This document shows positions 35,766 to 44,301 of a stretch of DNA of 53,420 bases, piece by piece. Each line of letters begins with the position of its first letter. The stretch's first letter is position 1. The stretch is from Planctomycetota bacterium (GTDB lineage: Bacteria > Planctomycetota > Phycisphaerae > Phycisphaerales > SM1A02): contig JADFFQ010000022.1 in the NCBI GenBank assembly GCA_022568135.1, positions 1 to 53,420 on the forward strand, in the 5' to 3' direction. A program made the translations under genes and the position numbers. The notes beneath the pieces were generated by a model. That model was given only the letters and a program-made list of their open reading frames with translations. It was not told the DNA's origin and ran no database searches.

Positions 35766-36598
35766 ATGATCAAGCGAATTCTTGTCGCACTCAGCGGTAC
35801 GCCGTTCACGGCAACCGCGACGAAGTACGCGCTCGACCTGGCAAAGTTGCTCAAAGCGGAAGTGACGGGCGTCACCGATGTTGATATTGCACAGTTGATG
35901 AAGGTTGGACCGGTGCCGGTCGGCGGCGGCGCGGCGGCACGGCGGCAAGCCTCGCGGAGCATCGCATCCATGTCACCGAGGAGCACGTAGAGCAGGCGAT
36001 TGCGGACTTCGAGCAGGCCTGCGCCAACTCCGGAATGATCCACGGCGTCGAGCGAGAGACGGGCGATCCGTTCGACCGGCTCATTGCCCTTTGGCGCTAT
36101 CACGATCTGACGATCGCCGGGCTTCGAGGACTGTTCGAGTACGGCGTCGTTGAGAATCCCGACGATGTCTTGATTCGGCTGATCAGCGAGGGCGTGCGCC
36201 CGATTCTCGCCGTGCCCAAAGCGTACCGACCCATCCGCAAGGTGCTCGTGGCGTACAACGGATCGATGGAGTCGGCCAAGGCGCTGAAGCGGTTCATCCA
36301 GATGAAGCTCTGGCCGGACATCACCCTCAAGATCGTCTGCTTCGACCTTGCCGCCGATGGAGCAAAGCCCCTACTGACCGACGCGGCGGTCTATTGCCGT
36401 GCTCACGGCCTGGAGCCAGAGACCGAGTTGGTCGAGGGCTCACCGCGCGATGGGCTGCTGGAGCACGCCGGGCAATGGCAGGCCGACCTGATCGTGATGG
36501 GTTCCACGTCCCGGGCCCGCATCTTCAAGCATCTGCTGGGCGACACCGCGCTGCACGCGGTCCGCAACGCCGAGGTGCCGCTGTTCCTGACCCAGTAG
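35766..36598 (+). pseudogene. Universal stress protein (two UspA domains), one frameshift
   Basis: ATG 35766 opens MIKRILVALSGTPFTATATK, a typical UspA strand-helix start. This frame runs into GC-repeat sequence and stops at 35990. From about 35942 another frame continues with AASLAEHRIHVTEEHVEQAI and runs to 36598. It includes IRKVLVAYNGSMESAKALKR and ends with the UspA signature DLIVMGSTSRARIFKHLLGD. A single missing base in 35925-35947, a (CGG)n/(GCG)n tract, joins the halves into a tandem UspA protein of about 277 residues. The gene follows the antiporter and probably forms its operon partner. A sequencing error in the GC tract is as likely as real loss. Confidence 0.8.
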
Positions 36599-36811
36599 CG
36601 TGCGCCGCGAATGACCGCATCGGCCGCTAGGATTATGCGGCTCGGCGTGGCTGGACTCCGCGTTCCAGTCGCTTGCTTCTGACCGGAATCGACGGTGACA
36701 GGCCGAGTCCCGACAAAGACTCCCGTCTCCCGTCCCCTTTTCTTGCCCCGCTCGGCCCGTCAGCCCCAGCGTTCCAAATCGTTCCAGCGCTGTGGTACGA
36801 TGGTCGCCGGT

Positions 36812-37186
36812 ATGGGCGTGTTCGGGAAGATCAAGTCGTTTTTCAAGACCGTTTGGCGCATCCCTCGCATAGACCAGTACCAAAAGATTCTCGATCTCCA
36901 AGAGAAATGCGACCAACAGGCGCGCGAACTGGGAAGCCTGCGGGAATAACTCAAGATCAAGCAGGCCCTCACGTTCCACAAGAACGCCTACTGGTTGTTC
37001 TGGGGGGAGGAGCACGGGGGATGGGAAGGCCCGTACTGCAGCGTGTGCTACGACAGCGACGACAAGCTCATTCGGATGCACCATTACGAGGGGGACGAAG
37101 TCGAAGAGGATCATCACCGCTGCAAAGTCTGTCGAAGCTGGGCCAGTTCCGAGCCGCCACCGCTCGAACCCAGCGTAGGGGTCTGA
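36812..37186 (+). pseudogene. Small coiled-coil zinc-ribbon protein with in-frame stop codon
   Basis: The frame reads MGVFGKIKSFFKTVWRIPRI, a heptad-rich helix (ILDLQEKCDQQARELGSL), then TAA at 36947-36949. It then continues in the same frame with LKIKQALTFHKNAYWLFW, GPYCSVCYDSDDKLIRM and HRCKVCRSW to a stop at 37186. Small bacterial proteins with a coiled coil, the NAYW phrase and two CxxC pairs are a known hypothetical family, and the flanks fit it as one gene of 124 codons. A GAA-to-TAA change is the simplest explanation. Translation could restart downstream, but no good start or SD is seen. The role is unknown; the four Cys should bind zinc. Confidence 0.65.
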
Positions 37187-37217
37187 CGCCGCCTCGTGCC
37201 CGAAGGGAGTTCTGCTG

Positions 37218-37289
37218 ATGAAGCTCGTCACACGTCGATGGATGCTGGGGATCGGGACGGCGTTGCTGGTTGGCGGGTGGGAGTACTGA
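37218..37289 (+). CDS. Very short ORF with strong SD, possible gene remnant
   Basis: A 23-codon frame (MKLVTRRWMLGIGTALLVGG then WEY) follows GAAGGGAG by eight bases. It looks like the start of an exported protein: a basic n-region with RR, then a hydrophobic stretch. A frameshift or deletion may have cut a longer gene. It could also be a short membrane peptide or an upstream ORF for the gene at 37342. Confidence 0.3.
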   Translation: MKLVTRRWMLGIGTALLVGGWEY

Positions 37290-37341
37290 GTCGCTTGCGA
37301 GGTCTCGGGTTCTGTGTGTCTCCGGAGGAGGGAGTGCTGAT

Positions 37342-37959
37342 ATGTTCTTTGGCCCAGGACTCGCCATCGTGTTTGCGTCTCAAGCTGCGGATTCGCTGCC
37401 CACCGCAGGCTCGTGGCTATCTATGCCTACGGTTGTCGGTGCTCTAATTGGGCTTGTGGTGGGGTCACTCTTGACACATCTCCTAACCTCCCGGAGAGAC
37501 ACCAAGTCGTTCATGCGACAGTACGCGGAGAAACGCATAGACGCGACCGCTGAGCTTTACGTAGACGCAATATTCAAACTGGACCTCGCAATTCGACAAA
37601 CGATCGAGGGTAGCGAAGTCGACGACGACGGGCTGCTCCACTTGGTCTCTCGGCTCGCATTATTCTCGACGTCGGGAATCAGACAGCAATGTATGAAGCT
37701 GGCAGCCGACATGATTAGACTCGCAAAGGAAGACCCCTTCCCGGGGCACCCGGTGGTGACTCCAGCTCAGGAGGAAAGTCGGGAGCAGTTCTTCCTTGAC
37801 CACAAGCTGTACAGCAATGTAGAAGCACAACAGAGCAAGCTCTACAACATGATGATGGACCATCTTGCTGAACTGGAATCGCAGATGAAGAAGGGCCGCG
37901 GCTGGTACGGGGCTCGGCGTGGTCCCCGCGATCGCTCGGATGGCAGCAGGACTGAGTAG
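37342..37959 (+). CDS. Membrane-anchored hypothetical protein
   Basis: I do not recognise this 205-residue protein. ATG 37342 follows GGAGGAGGG, a strong SD. The N-terminus is hydrophobic and a membrane span is likely at about 27-45 (TVVGALIGLVVGSLLTHLL). It is followed by a basic patch (SRRDTKSF) and a helical cytoplasmic domain rich in charged residues and Met (MKLAADMIRLAKED, YNMMMDHLAELESQMKK). The base composition is clearly less GC-rich than the housekeeping genes. It converges with a second orphan membrane protein gene, with three bases between stops. Similar architecture in both suggests a functional or recently acquired pair. Confidence 0.7.
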   Translation: MFFGPGLAIVFASQAADSLPTAGSWLSMPTVVGALIGLVVGSLLTHLLTSRRDTKSFMRQYAEKRIDATAELYVDAIFKLDLAIRQTIEGSEVDDDGLLHLVSRLALFSTSGIRQQCMKLAADMIRLAKEDPFPGHPVVTPAQEESREQFFLDHKLYSNVEAQQSKLYNMMMDHLAELESQMKKGRGWYGARRGPRDRSDGSRTE

Positions 37960-37962
37960 CCT

Positions 37963-38520
37963 TTAGCCGGATACTGTTGACGGTAGGCTCTGGACGATCT
38001 GATCAAGAGTGGTGCGGTGCTCTTGGAACGTCTCTTCCCAGAAATCAACGTTTGCCACTGCCTCAGGCTTTAGCTCCGTGGTCCAGGGTTCCATGTCGTT
38101 TGAGCTTCGACACTGCTCAAACGCTTGCTTCGTCTTGGTCATCTGATTGTTCATGAACTGCTCGCCACCAAGGGAGAAGGTGGCGAACAGTACTTGAAGT
38201 TTCCCAATCTGATCAAGGCTCAGCTTCTTGTACAGCGTGCCGGAGAGAAACATCGCGTTGGCAGTGGGATAAATAACTTTGCTGAGGTCGAAGTAACCGA
38301 AGAAGGTGTGGAGCGCATCCCCGTTGATAGCGTTACGGTAACGCGTGAGGTCCTCAAGCCATCCGTCAATCCTGTGGATGTTCAGCTCAAATTCAAAACG
38401 CAGGTTCCCCTCTTGCTGCTTCTGCTTGCGACTCTGAAGAAATAGCCCGGCCAGGATAGTCACGGCGGTTCCAGCCAAGACACCGAGGAAAACCCCGAAC
38501 CCCTGCATCAAGTTGTCCAT
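37963..38520 (-). CDS. Membrane-anchored hypothetical protein
   Basis: I do not recognise this 185-residue protein. It has an N-terminal span at about 8-28 (FGVFLGVLAGTAVTILAGLF), a basic stretch (QSRKQKQQ), and a mostly helical soluble domain (FELNIHRIDGWLEDLTRYRN, KKLSLDQIGKLQVLFATFSL). No catalytic motif is visible. Like its convergent neighbour it is of lower GC content than the surrounding genes and lies between the degraded zinc-protein locus and thiS. Acquisition by transfer is inferred from composition and absence of family signatures. Confidence 0.7.
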   Translation of the reverse strand: MDNLMQGFGVFLGVLAGTAVTILAGLFLQSRKQKQQEGNLRFEFELNIHRIDGWLEDLTRYRNAINGDALHTFFGYFDLSKVIYPTANAMFLSGTLYKKLSLDQIGKLQVLFATFSLGGEQFMNNQMTKTKQAFEQCRSSNDMEPWTTELKPEAVANVDFWEETFQEHRTTLDQIVQSLPSTVSG

Positions 38521-38759
38521 AGTTCCATGGTACAGTGGACGTTGACGACACGCCTGCCTGAGCCGCAGGACGGATCAGTAGGGCGATCCCTCATCTCAAC
38601 CCTATGCCGGCGACGGGGCGGTACCTGTCGAGGTGGCAGCCGACGCCGTCTCGGCCTGCCCACCTGGCCCGCCGAAGCGCAACACTGATCGCGCTGGCTC
38701 GAATCACGAGCAAGCAGCGATCCGCCCGTTGCGGCACTTCGCTCCTATCATGCGGATGG

Positions 38760-38960
38760 ATGAAGATCACCGTCAACGGCGAAGAACTGACGCTTGACAC
38801 CCCCTGCACGGTTGCCCAGTTGATGCGGCGGTATGACCTCGCCGACACCGCCTCCGCGGTCGAGGTCAACCGTCAACTCGTGCCCAAGCAGCAACACCCC
38901 GAGCGTGCGCTCGCGGATGGGGATACGGTCGAGATCGTCACCCTCGTCGGCGGCGGATAG
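38760..38960 (+). CDS. thiS: Sulfur carrier protein ThiS
   Basis: ThiS carries sulfur as a C-terminal thiocarboxylate for thiamin thiazole formation. The 66-residue product shows the ubiquitin-like pattern [31 protein letters not shown] and [15 protein letters not shown], with the required Gly-Gly end. The open frame extends to 38604, but only the part from ATG 38760 fits the family. No thiamin pyrophosphate riboswitch pattern was found in the 239 bases upstream. The stop overlaps an in-frame GTG of thiG. Confidence 0.95.
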   Translation: MKITVNGEELTLDTPCTVAQLMRRYDLADTASAVEVNRQLVPKQQHPERALADGDTVEIVTLVGGG

Positions 38961-38980
38961 TGCCGCCTGGAACAGCCGCA

Positions 38981-39838
38981 ATGGCTCAGCAGCTCGAAGT
39001 CAATCTGGTGGAGCCGCTTCAACTCGGCCCGGTCACGATCACCAGCCGGCTGATCGTCGGCACGGGAAAGTACGAGACCTACGAGATCATGGCCGAAGCG
39101 CTGGACGCTTCGGGAGCCGAAGTGGTGACGGTCGCGATCCGCCGGGAGCGGTTGCTGGACGAGCGTGGCCGGTCGTTGCTGGATTTCATCGACACCGATC
39201 GGTACACGATCCTGCCCAACACGGCCGGGTGTTTCAGCGCCCCGGATGCGGTGCGGGTGGCCCGGCTGGGGCGAGAGATTCTCCAACAGCTCGACAACCC
39301 AGGCAAGGATTGGGTGAAGCTCGAAGTCCTCGGCGACAAGGAGACGCTGCTGCCTGATCCCGTGGGGACTCTTGAGGCGTGTCGGGAGCTCGTCGCCGAC
39401 GGCTTCACCGTCATGTGCTACACGAGCGATGATCCGGTCATGGCCGTGCGCATCCGCGACGCCGGCGCGACAAGCGTGATGCCCGCAGGCAGCCCCATCG
39501 GCTGCGGCCGAGGCATCGCCAATCACGCCGCGATCGCGATGATCCTCCAGATGCTCAAGGACCGCGATCACGGCGGCAACCCTGACTATCCGGTGATCAT
39601 CGATGCGGGCGTGGGCACGCCCAGCGACGTCACCATTGCGATGGAGCTCGGCTCCGATGGCGTGCTGCTCAACACCGGAATCGCCCACGCCAAGGACCCC
39701 CTGCGAATGGCGGTGGCGATGAAGGCTGCCTGTGAAGCCGGCTATCTCGGTTATCGAGCCGGGCGGATTGCCAAGCGGCTCTTCGCCACCGCGTCCACCC
39801 CCTGGCAAGGGCTCATCAGCCCCATCGCCGGGGAGTAG
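38981..39838 (+). CDS. thiG: Thiazole synthase ThiG
   Basis: ThiG forms the thiazole phosphate of thiamin from deoxyxylulose phosphate, dehydroglycine and the ThiS thiocarboxylate. The 285-residue product contains [40 protein letters not shown] and [16 protein letters not shown], the last holding the Schiff-base lysine. It also has the phosphate-binding [12 protein letters not shown] and [13 protein letters not shown] 38981 is chosen; a GTG at 38960 overlapping the thiS stop is possible. No SD is visible, in keeping with tight coupling to thiS. ThiC, ThiH and ThiF are not in the window. Confidence 0.96.
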   Translation: MAQQLEVNLVEPLQLGPVTITSRLIVGTGKYETYEIMAEALDASGAEVVTVAIRRERLLDERGRSLLDFIDTDRYTILPNTAGCFSAPDAVRVARLGREILQQLDNPGKDWVKLEVLGDKETLLPDPVGTLEACRELVADGFTVMCYTSDDPVMAVRIRDAGATSVMPAGSPIGCGRGIANHAAIAMILQMLKDRDHGGNPDYPVIIDAGVGTPSDVTIAMELGSDGVLLNTGIAHAKDPLRMAVAMKAACEAGYLGYRAGRIAKRLFATASTPWQGLISPIAGE

Positions 39839-39879
39839 CGAGCCGCCGCGTCCACCCAAGCGGACAGCTTCGATCTTTC

Positions 39880-39928
39880 GGAAGAAGACCGCTGGCGAGC
39901 CGCCGCGTCCACGCGAGCGGTTTCTTCC
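39880..39928. terminator. Long hairpin between convergent thiG and the phosphomannomutase gene
   Basis: GGAAGAAGACCGCT (39880-39893) pairs with AGCGGTTTCTTCC (39916-39928) with one bulged base. The loop holds the second copy of a 17-bp direct repeat (39839-39855 and 39896-39912, CGAGCCGCCGCGTCCAC). TTTCTTCC on one strand and GGAAGAAG on the other suggest a bidirectional terminator. Confidence 0.5.
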
Positions 39929-40021
39929 ATCCGGCGAGAACCGTCAACAGCGCAGAGATGGATCGTCCGCTGATCCCCACGGTGCCGCTGGCGCCGACGC
40001 CGCGGCTCGCAGTGCAGTCCG

Positions 40022-41419
40022 TCAGTGCGCCACCCGCTTGCCGAGGTATTGTGAAACTTCCTCCACGCGGGCGTTGACGGTCTCCCGATCCGGCCCTTCG
40101 AGGTTCAATCGAAGCAGCGACTCGGTGTTGCTCGGGCGGACGTTGCACCACCACTTCCCCGAATCGAGCGTCACGCCGTCGAGCATGTCGATCCTGGCTG
40201 AGGGATAGGCCAGCTGGAGTTCTTCGAGGGCGGCGTTCTTATCGTCGGTTTCAAAGTTGATCTCGCCGGACTGGACGTACCGCCGTGCGGGCCGAATCTG
40301 TTCACTCAAGGGCCCATCGGCCCCAGCCAAGGCGCTGACCACCGCCGCCAGGGCGATTGCGCCGGAGTCTGCGTGGTAGTTGGCACGAAAATAGAAGTGC
40401 CCGGACACCTCGCCGCCGAAGACCGCGTTGTGCTCGGCCATCTTCTGCTTCAAAAACACGTGTCCGACCCGGGACCTGATCGGCGTTCCCCCGGCTTCGA
40501 GGATCATCTCGGCCAGCGACTTGCTGGAGCGAAGGTCGTATACGATCGCGGACCCCGGGTGGGTCCTCAAGAATCCCTGGGCCAGCCAGGCGGTCAGCAG
40601 GTCGCAGCCGATGATTTCGGCGCGCTCGTCCACGACCATGCAGCGGTCAGCATCACCGTCGAAGCAGATTCCCAGGTCGGCCTTGGCCGCGACCACCTTC
40701 TCGCGCACTTGCTGGAGATTCGCCTCGACCAGGGGATTCGGCTCGTGGACGAACTCGCCGGTGGAGTTGTCGAAGTTGAGTCTGGTGATTTTCAGACCGG
40801 GTATCTGGCCGAAGACCTTGGGCACCATTGTTCCGGCCATGCCGTTGGAGGCATCGATCACCACCTTGATCGTCTTCGCACCGTCGACAAGGGCCGGTTC
40901 GAGGAACCGCAACACATGCTGTTGATAGGCGTCCCAGAGGTCGCGCGACTCTTCCCGGCCGTCATGGGGCCGTACCTTGTCGCGATCCACCAGCGCCGCG
41001 TACCGGCGGATATCGTTTAGGCCGCTGGTCATTCCGACTGGTTTCGCGCCGATCTTGGAGATCTTGAACCCGTTATAGCTGGCCGGATTGTGCGACGCGG
41101 TGACCTGCACGCCTCCGCAGCAGCCCAACTCGTTGATCGCGAAGTAGCAAAGCGGCGTATCCACCATGCCCACATCGACCACGTGGGCGCCGGAGTCGCG
41201 AATGCCCTGCTTGAGCGCCTCGGCCAAGGCCGGCGAGGATGTGCGCATATCCCGGCCCACGACGACATGCCGCATCATCGGATCGTCGTAGCCGGCCTCA
41301 GCGGCCTGCTCGGTCAGGTACTGGGCGCTCGCATAGCCGATCTGCCACGCCAGCTTCTCATTGAGCGGCTTGGGATACGTCGCACGGATGTCGTACGTTT
41401 TGAAGACCTTGCCGAGCAT
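40022..41419 (-). CDS. Phosphomannomutase/phosphoglucomutase
   Basis: This alpha-D-phosphohexomutase interconverts hexose 6- and 1-phosphates for polysaccharide and nucleotide-sugar synthesis. The 465-residue product from ATG 41419 has KTYDIRATYP near the start, the phosphoserine loop VTASHNPASYNGFKIS (active Ser109), and the Mg2+ loop CFDGDADRC. It also has the sugar-selecting GGEVSGHFYF and the phosphate-binding RPSNTESLLR. The GEVSGH form is that of bifunctional AlgC/ManB-type enzymes. The open frame extends 17 codons upstream without conservation. It follows the DinG-like gene on the same strand after 85 bases. Confidence 0.95.
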   Translation of the reverse strand: MLGKVFKTYDIRATYPKPLNEKLAWQIGYASAQYLTEQAAEAGYDDPMMRHVVVGRDMRTSSPALAEALKQGIRDSGAHVVDVGMVDTPLCYFAINELGCCGGVQVTASHNPASYNGFKISKIGAKPVGMTSGLNDIRRYAALVDRDKVRPHDGREESRDLWDAYQQHVLRFLEPALVDGAKTIKVVIDASNGMAGTMVPKVFGQIPGLKITRLNFDNSTGEFVHEPNPLVEANLQQVREKVVAAKADLGICFDGDADRCMVVDERAEIIGCDLLTAWLAQGFLRTHPGSAIVYDLRSSKSLAEMILEAGGTPIRSRVGHVFLKQKMAEHNAVFGGEVSGHFYFRANYHADSGAIALAAVVSALAGADGPLSEQIRPARRYVQSGEINFETDDKNAALEELQLAYPSARIDMLDGVTLDSGKWWCNVRPSNTESLLRLNLEGPDRETVNARVEEVSQYLGKRVAH

Positions 41420-41504
41420 TGTGCGGGCCCATGTCCATTGGCAGGCGCCTGCCGCAACGAGATGCATCATACCAGGGCGTCGGCGGGATGCCGGCTGAAC
41501 CCTC

Positions 41505-43559
41505 TCACCGCGATATTTCGCCGCCGCTCCTCGAGCAGCGCGCGGGGCTCGCTACCTCTTCCACCACGACGCCGTCCGGCAGCGCTTCCAGAAACTTGCG
41601 GCCATAGAACTTGGTCACGATGCGCGGGTCGAGGATGACGATCCGGCCGGTGTCGGTGGCGGAGCGGATCAGCCGGCCGACACCCTGCTTGAAGCGAATC
41701 ACCGCTTTGGGAATCTGGTCCTCGATGAAGGGATCGCCGCCGCGCTCCTTGATCCGCTCGTGCCTGGCTTCGAGCAACGGCCGATCGGGCACATCAAAGG
41801 GAAGCCGGGTGATGATCACGTTACGAAGACCGGGCCCGCGCACATCCACGCCCTGCCAGAAACTCACCGTACCCATGAGCACCGACCGCTCATTGTCGCG
41901 GAACCGCCGAAGCAGCAAGCCGCGTGGGCCGTCCTGTTGCTGCACGAGCACCGGATGACCGGCGTCGAGCAGAACCGGCCGCAACTGATCGGCCACCCGG
42001 TTCAGCATCGAGAAGCTCGTAAACAGCACGAACGCTCCGCCGTCCGTCTCCCGCACATGGCGCAGGATTCTCGGGCAAAGCTGCTCGACATAGTTGGACT
42101 TATCCGGCGGGGGCATCGCGCGATCGATCAGCACGCGCATCTGCGCCGCATGGTCGAAGGGGCTTCCCAGTTGTAGCGTCTCGGCGCCCTCGCAGCCAAG
42201 GCGCTGCACAATGTGGCCGAAATCGCCATGACCCGTGGCCAATGTGGCCGAGGTCACCACCACCGAAAACTCACGCGCAAAGAGCTGCTCGGCCAGGATC
42301 GGGCCGACTTCGATCGGCAGGCATCGGAGGTTCAGTCGTCCACGAGCGTGCTGAGCCGATTCGCCTCGCCCGCGGCGGGTAGACCTGCGACCCTTCATCT
42401 CCAGCCAATACACGCAGTCGGCGATCCGCTGCTGGAGCAAGATGACGACACGCTGGGCGATCTCCCCTGCGCGCTGAGCGTAGCTGTTGAGCTCAAACTC
42501 TTCCGGCTCCGTCGCGGCCCGCTCTCGAAGCAGCTTCAGAAGCGAGGCGAGGTCCTTCATCGGCTTGCTCAGACAGTCGCCTACCACGTTCGGCGAGCGA
42601 ATCCGCCCGTTTGCGGGACCCGATTGTTGGTGCCACGCCCAGATCGCGTTGAACAGTTGCCCCGCCAGTTGCCGGCACTGCAACGACTGCTCGATGGCTT
42701 GATCAATGAGCCTGGTGGACCCGTCTTTGAGGCGCAGCGTGGAGAGAAACCCCCGGCCGGTGCGTGGTTGATGAAGCAGGTTCAACAGGTGGCTGATTCC
42801 CGCTTCCGAGAGGTTGATGCCGAAGTGCTCGGCGGCAACTTCATCCACCGCGTGGCCTTCATCGAGAATGACATGGTCATACGGCCCAAGAAACCCCGCG
42901 CCATGGGCGCGCAAGGCGAGGTCGGCACAGAACAGCGCATGATTGCAGACCAGCAGATCGCCGTTTTCCATGCGCCGCCGGGCTGCTTGATAGAAGCATT
43001 TGTTGTACGTGGGACACTTCCGGCCCATGCAGTTGTGGGTGTCTGATTGGGCGTAGTCCCACACTTCGGGGCGGGCAAGCCGCGGCAGCGTCGCCAGCGA
43101 TCCATCTCGCGTCTTGTACGCCCAATCTTCGATCATGTGGAGCGTCTGGCGGGTGTCATCGTCGCCGAACAGCCTTTCCTGCCTGGCGCTGGCGAGCTTG
43201 AGTCTCCGGAGCGAGACATAGTTGTTCCGCCCCTTCACCAGCACCGCGCTGAACTCATCCGGGATCACCGCTCGCAGCAGCGGAATGTCCTTCTCGATCA
43301 ACTGCTCCTGAAGATTGATGGTGTTGGTGGCGACGACGACGCGCTCGTGGTGGTTGACGATCCGCTCGATCGCCGGGATGAGGTAGGCAAACGACTTGCC
43401 GACACCGGTGCCCGCTTCCACGAGCAGTCGTCCGCGCTGCTCAAGGGTTCGCTGGACCGCCGCGGCCATCTCGATCTGCTGCGGCCGGACCTCGAACCCC
43501 TCCAGCCGCCGAGCGACCGCTCCGCCTGGCGACAGCAGGCTGTCCACACCGATCGTCAT
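41505..43559 (-). CDS. DinG/XPD-family ATP-dependent DNA helicase
   Basis: The 684-residue product is a superfamily 2 helicase with RPQQIEMA, Walker A EAGTGVGKS (48-56), and DEGH in place of the usual DEAH (233-236). It also has TSATLATG, SFWQGVDVRG and a C-terminal QGVGRLIRSATDTGR. DinG-type helicases unwind DNA 5' to 3' during repair and often carry a [4Fe-4S] cluster. Here Cys177, Cys182 and Cys188 (CMGRKCPTYNKC) fit three ligands, but the first, normally in a KGRxNYxC phrase, is Ser116 (KGRNNYVSLRR), so cluster binding is uncertain. ATG 43559 is accepted. The gene lies upstream of the phosphomannomutase gene with no evident functional link. Confidence 0.93.
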   Translation of the reverse strand: MTIGVDSLLSPGGAVARRLEGFEVRPQQIEMAAAVQRTLEQRGRLLVEAGTGVGKSFAYLIPAIERIVNHHERVVVATNTINLQEQLIEKDIPLLRAVIPDEFSAVLVKGRNNYVSLRRLKLASARQERLFGDDDTRQTLHMIEDWAYKTRDGSLATLPRLARPEVWDYAQSDTHNCMGRKCPTYNKCFYQAARRRMENGDLLVCNHALFCADLALRAHGAGFLGPYDHVILDEGHAVDEVAAEHFGINLSEAGISHLLNLLHQPRTGRGFLSTLRLKDGSTRLIDQAIEQSLQCRQLAGQLFNAIWAWHQQSGPANGRIRSPNVVGDCLSKPMKDLASLLKLLRERAATEPEEFELNSYAQRAGEIAQRVVILLQQRIADCVYWLEMKGRRSTRRGRGESAQHARGRLNLRCLPIEVGPILAEQLFAREFSVVVTSATLATGHGDFGHIVQRLGCEGAETLQLGSPFDHAAQMRVLIDRAMPPPDKSNYVEQLCPRILRHVRETDGGAFVLFTSFSMLNRVADQLRPVLLDAGHPVLVQQQDGPRGLLLRRFRDNERSVLMGTVSFWQGVDVRGPGLRNVIITRLPFDVPDRPLLEARHERIKERGGDPFIEDQIPKAVIRFKQGVGRLIRSATDTGRIVILDPRIVTKFYGRKFLEALPDGVVVEEVASPARCSRSGGEISR

Positions 43560-43741
43560 AGGCGCATTGTACGGTTAGCGGGTTCCGGGAAGCGGTTTGA
43601 TGCCGCGGGTCGGGTACACCATTCAATGCGGGCGTGCACCGGGCTGGCGCAGCCCGGCTCGCTGGCGATCGAGCCGGGTGCGGCGAACCGAGGAATGCCA
43701 TCGCGGTGATCTGACGCTACGATACTTCGGAGATACCCAGC

Positions 43742-44215
43742 ATGATCTCTGACACGCCAGACTATGGCGGCGACGCCATGGGCCTCTTGATGCTCGTGGG
43801 CGTGTTGGCTACGCTCAAACTGCTCATTCTCTATCGGGCGACCAGAAAAAAGCGATATCTCAAAGCGTCTATCGGTGCAATGTTGCTCGTGACGTCTACG
43901 GGCATCTACGCATTCACCGAGGTACTGCTGCTCCCGGTCATCCTCGGTATTCCAGCGGTAATTCTCGTGGTCACCAATCTTCCCGTGCGTTTCCGATTCC
44001 GCCACGACGAGCGCTGGGAGCGCAGCCGCGCAGATGCGACTGAGCCGAAATGTGAGCACTGCGGCTACGACCTGCGCGGAACGATTGCAGCAGGCATATA
44101 TGCGTGCCCGGAGTGCAACGAGCGCGCCAGCGACGCAGTGATCGAGGCATGGAGACACGCGGGCCGACGTGAGCACCCAGCACCTTCATCGTCGCGACCC
44201 GGTGCCGACAGCTAG
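43742..44215 (+). CDS. Membrane protein with C-terminal zinc ribbon
   Basis: The 157-residue product starts after GAGATACCCAGC without a strong SD. Two or three spans are predicted (about 14-31, 44-60 and 62-80). A zinc ribbon follows near the C-terminus: CEHCGYDLRGT, a 12-residue gap, then ACPECN. The CxxCGYDLRG...CPEC phrase is very frequent in Planctomycetota proteins and supports that origin; its role is unknown, probably structural. Its stop overlaps that of a minus-strand remnant which carries a similar ribbon. Confidence 0.75.
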   Translation: MISDTPDYGGDAMGLLMLVGVLATLKLLILYRATRKKRYLKASIGAMLLVTSTGIYAFTEVLLLPVILGIPAVILVVTNLPVRFRFRHDERWERSRADATEPKCEHCGYDLRGTIAAGIYACPECNERASDAVIEAWRHAGRREHPAPSSSRPGADS

Positions 44216-44280
44216 CCAACTGCGCCACATTCCGGGCAGGCGTCGTGGTCGGCGTGGCTCAGATCGTAGCCGCAGGCCAT
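44212..44280 (-). pseudogene. Zinc-ribbon gene remnant or micro-ORF
   Basis: A 22-codon frame (MACGYDLSHADHDACPECGA, then VG) contains the GYDL and CPEC halves of the planctomycete zinc ribbon, but the frame is closed by TAG just upstream of the ATG, so the first CxxC is incomplete. It ends in CTAGC, so its stop overlaps the stop of the plus-strand zinc-ribbon gene. It lies directly after the gene ending at 44302. Confidence 0.35.
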
Positions 44281-44301
44281 TGCGCGGACCGCTGGCTATT
44301 G

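Noticed and set aside
38521..38759. Thiamin pyrophosphate riboswitch before thiS
   Set aside because: The CTGAGA and ACCTGATCTGGATAATGCC-type conserved blocks are absent.
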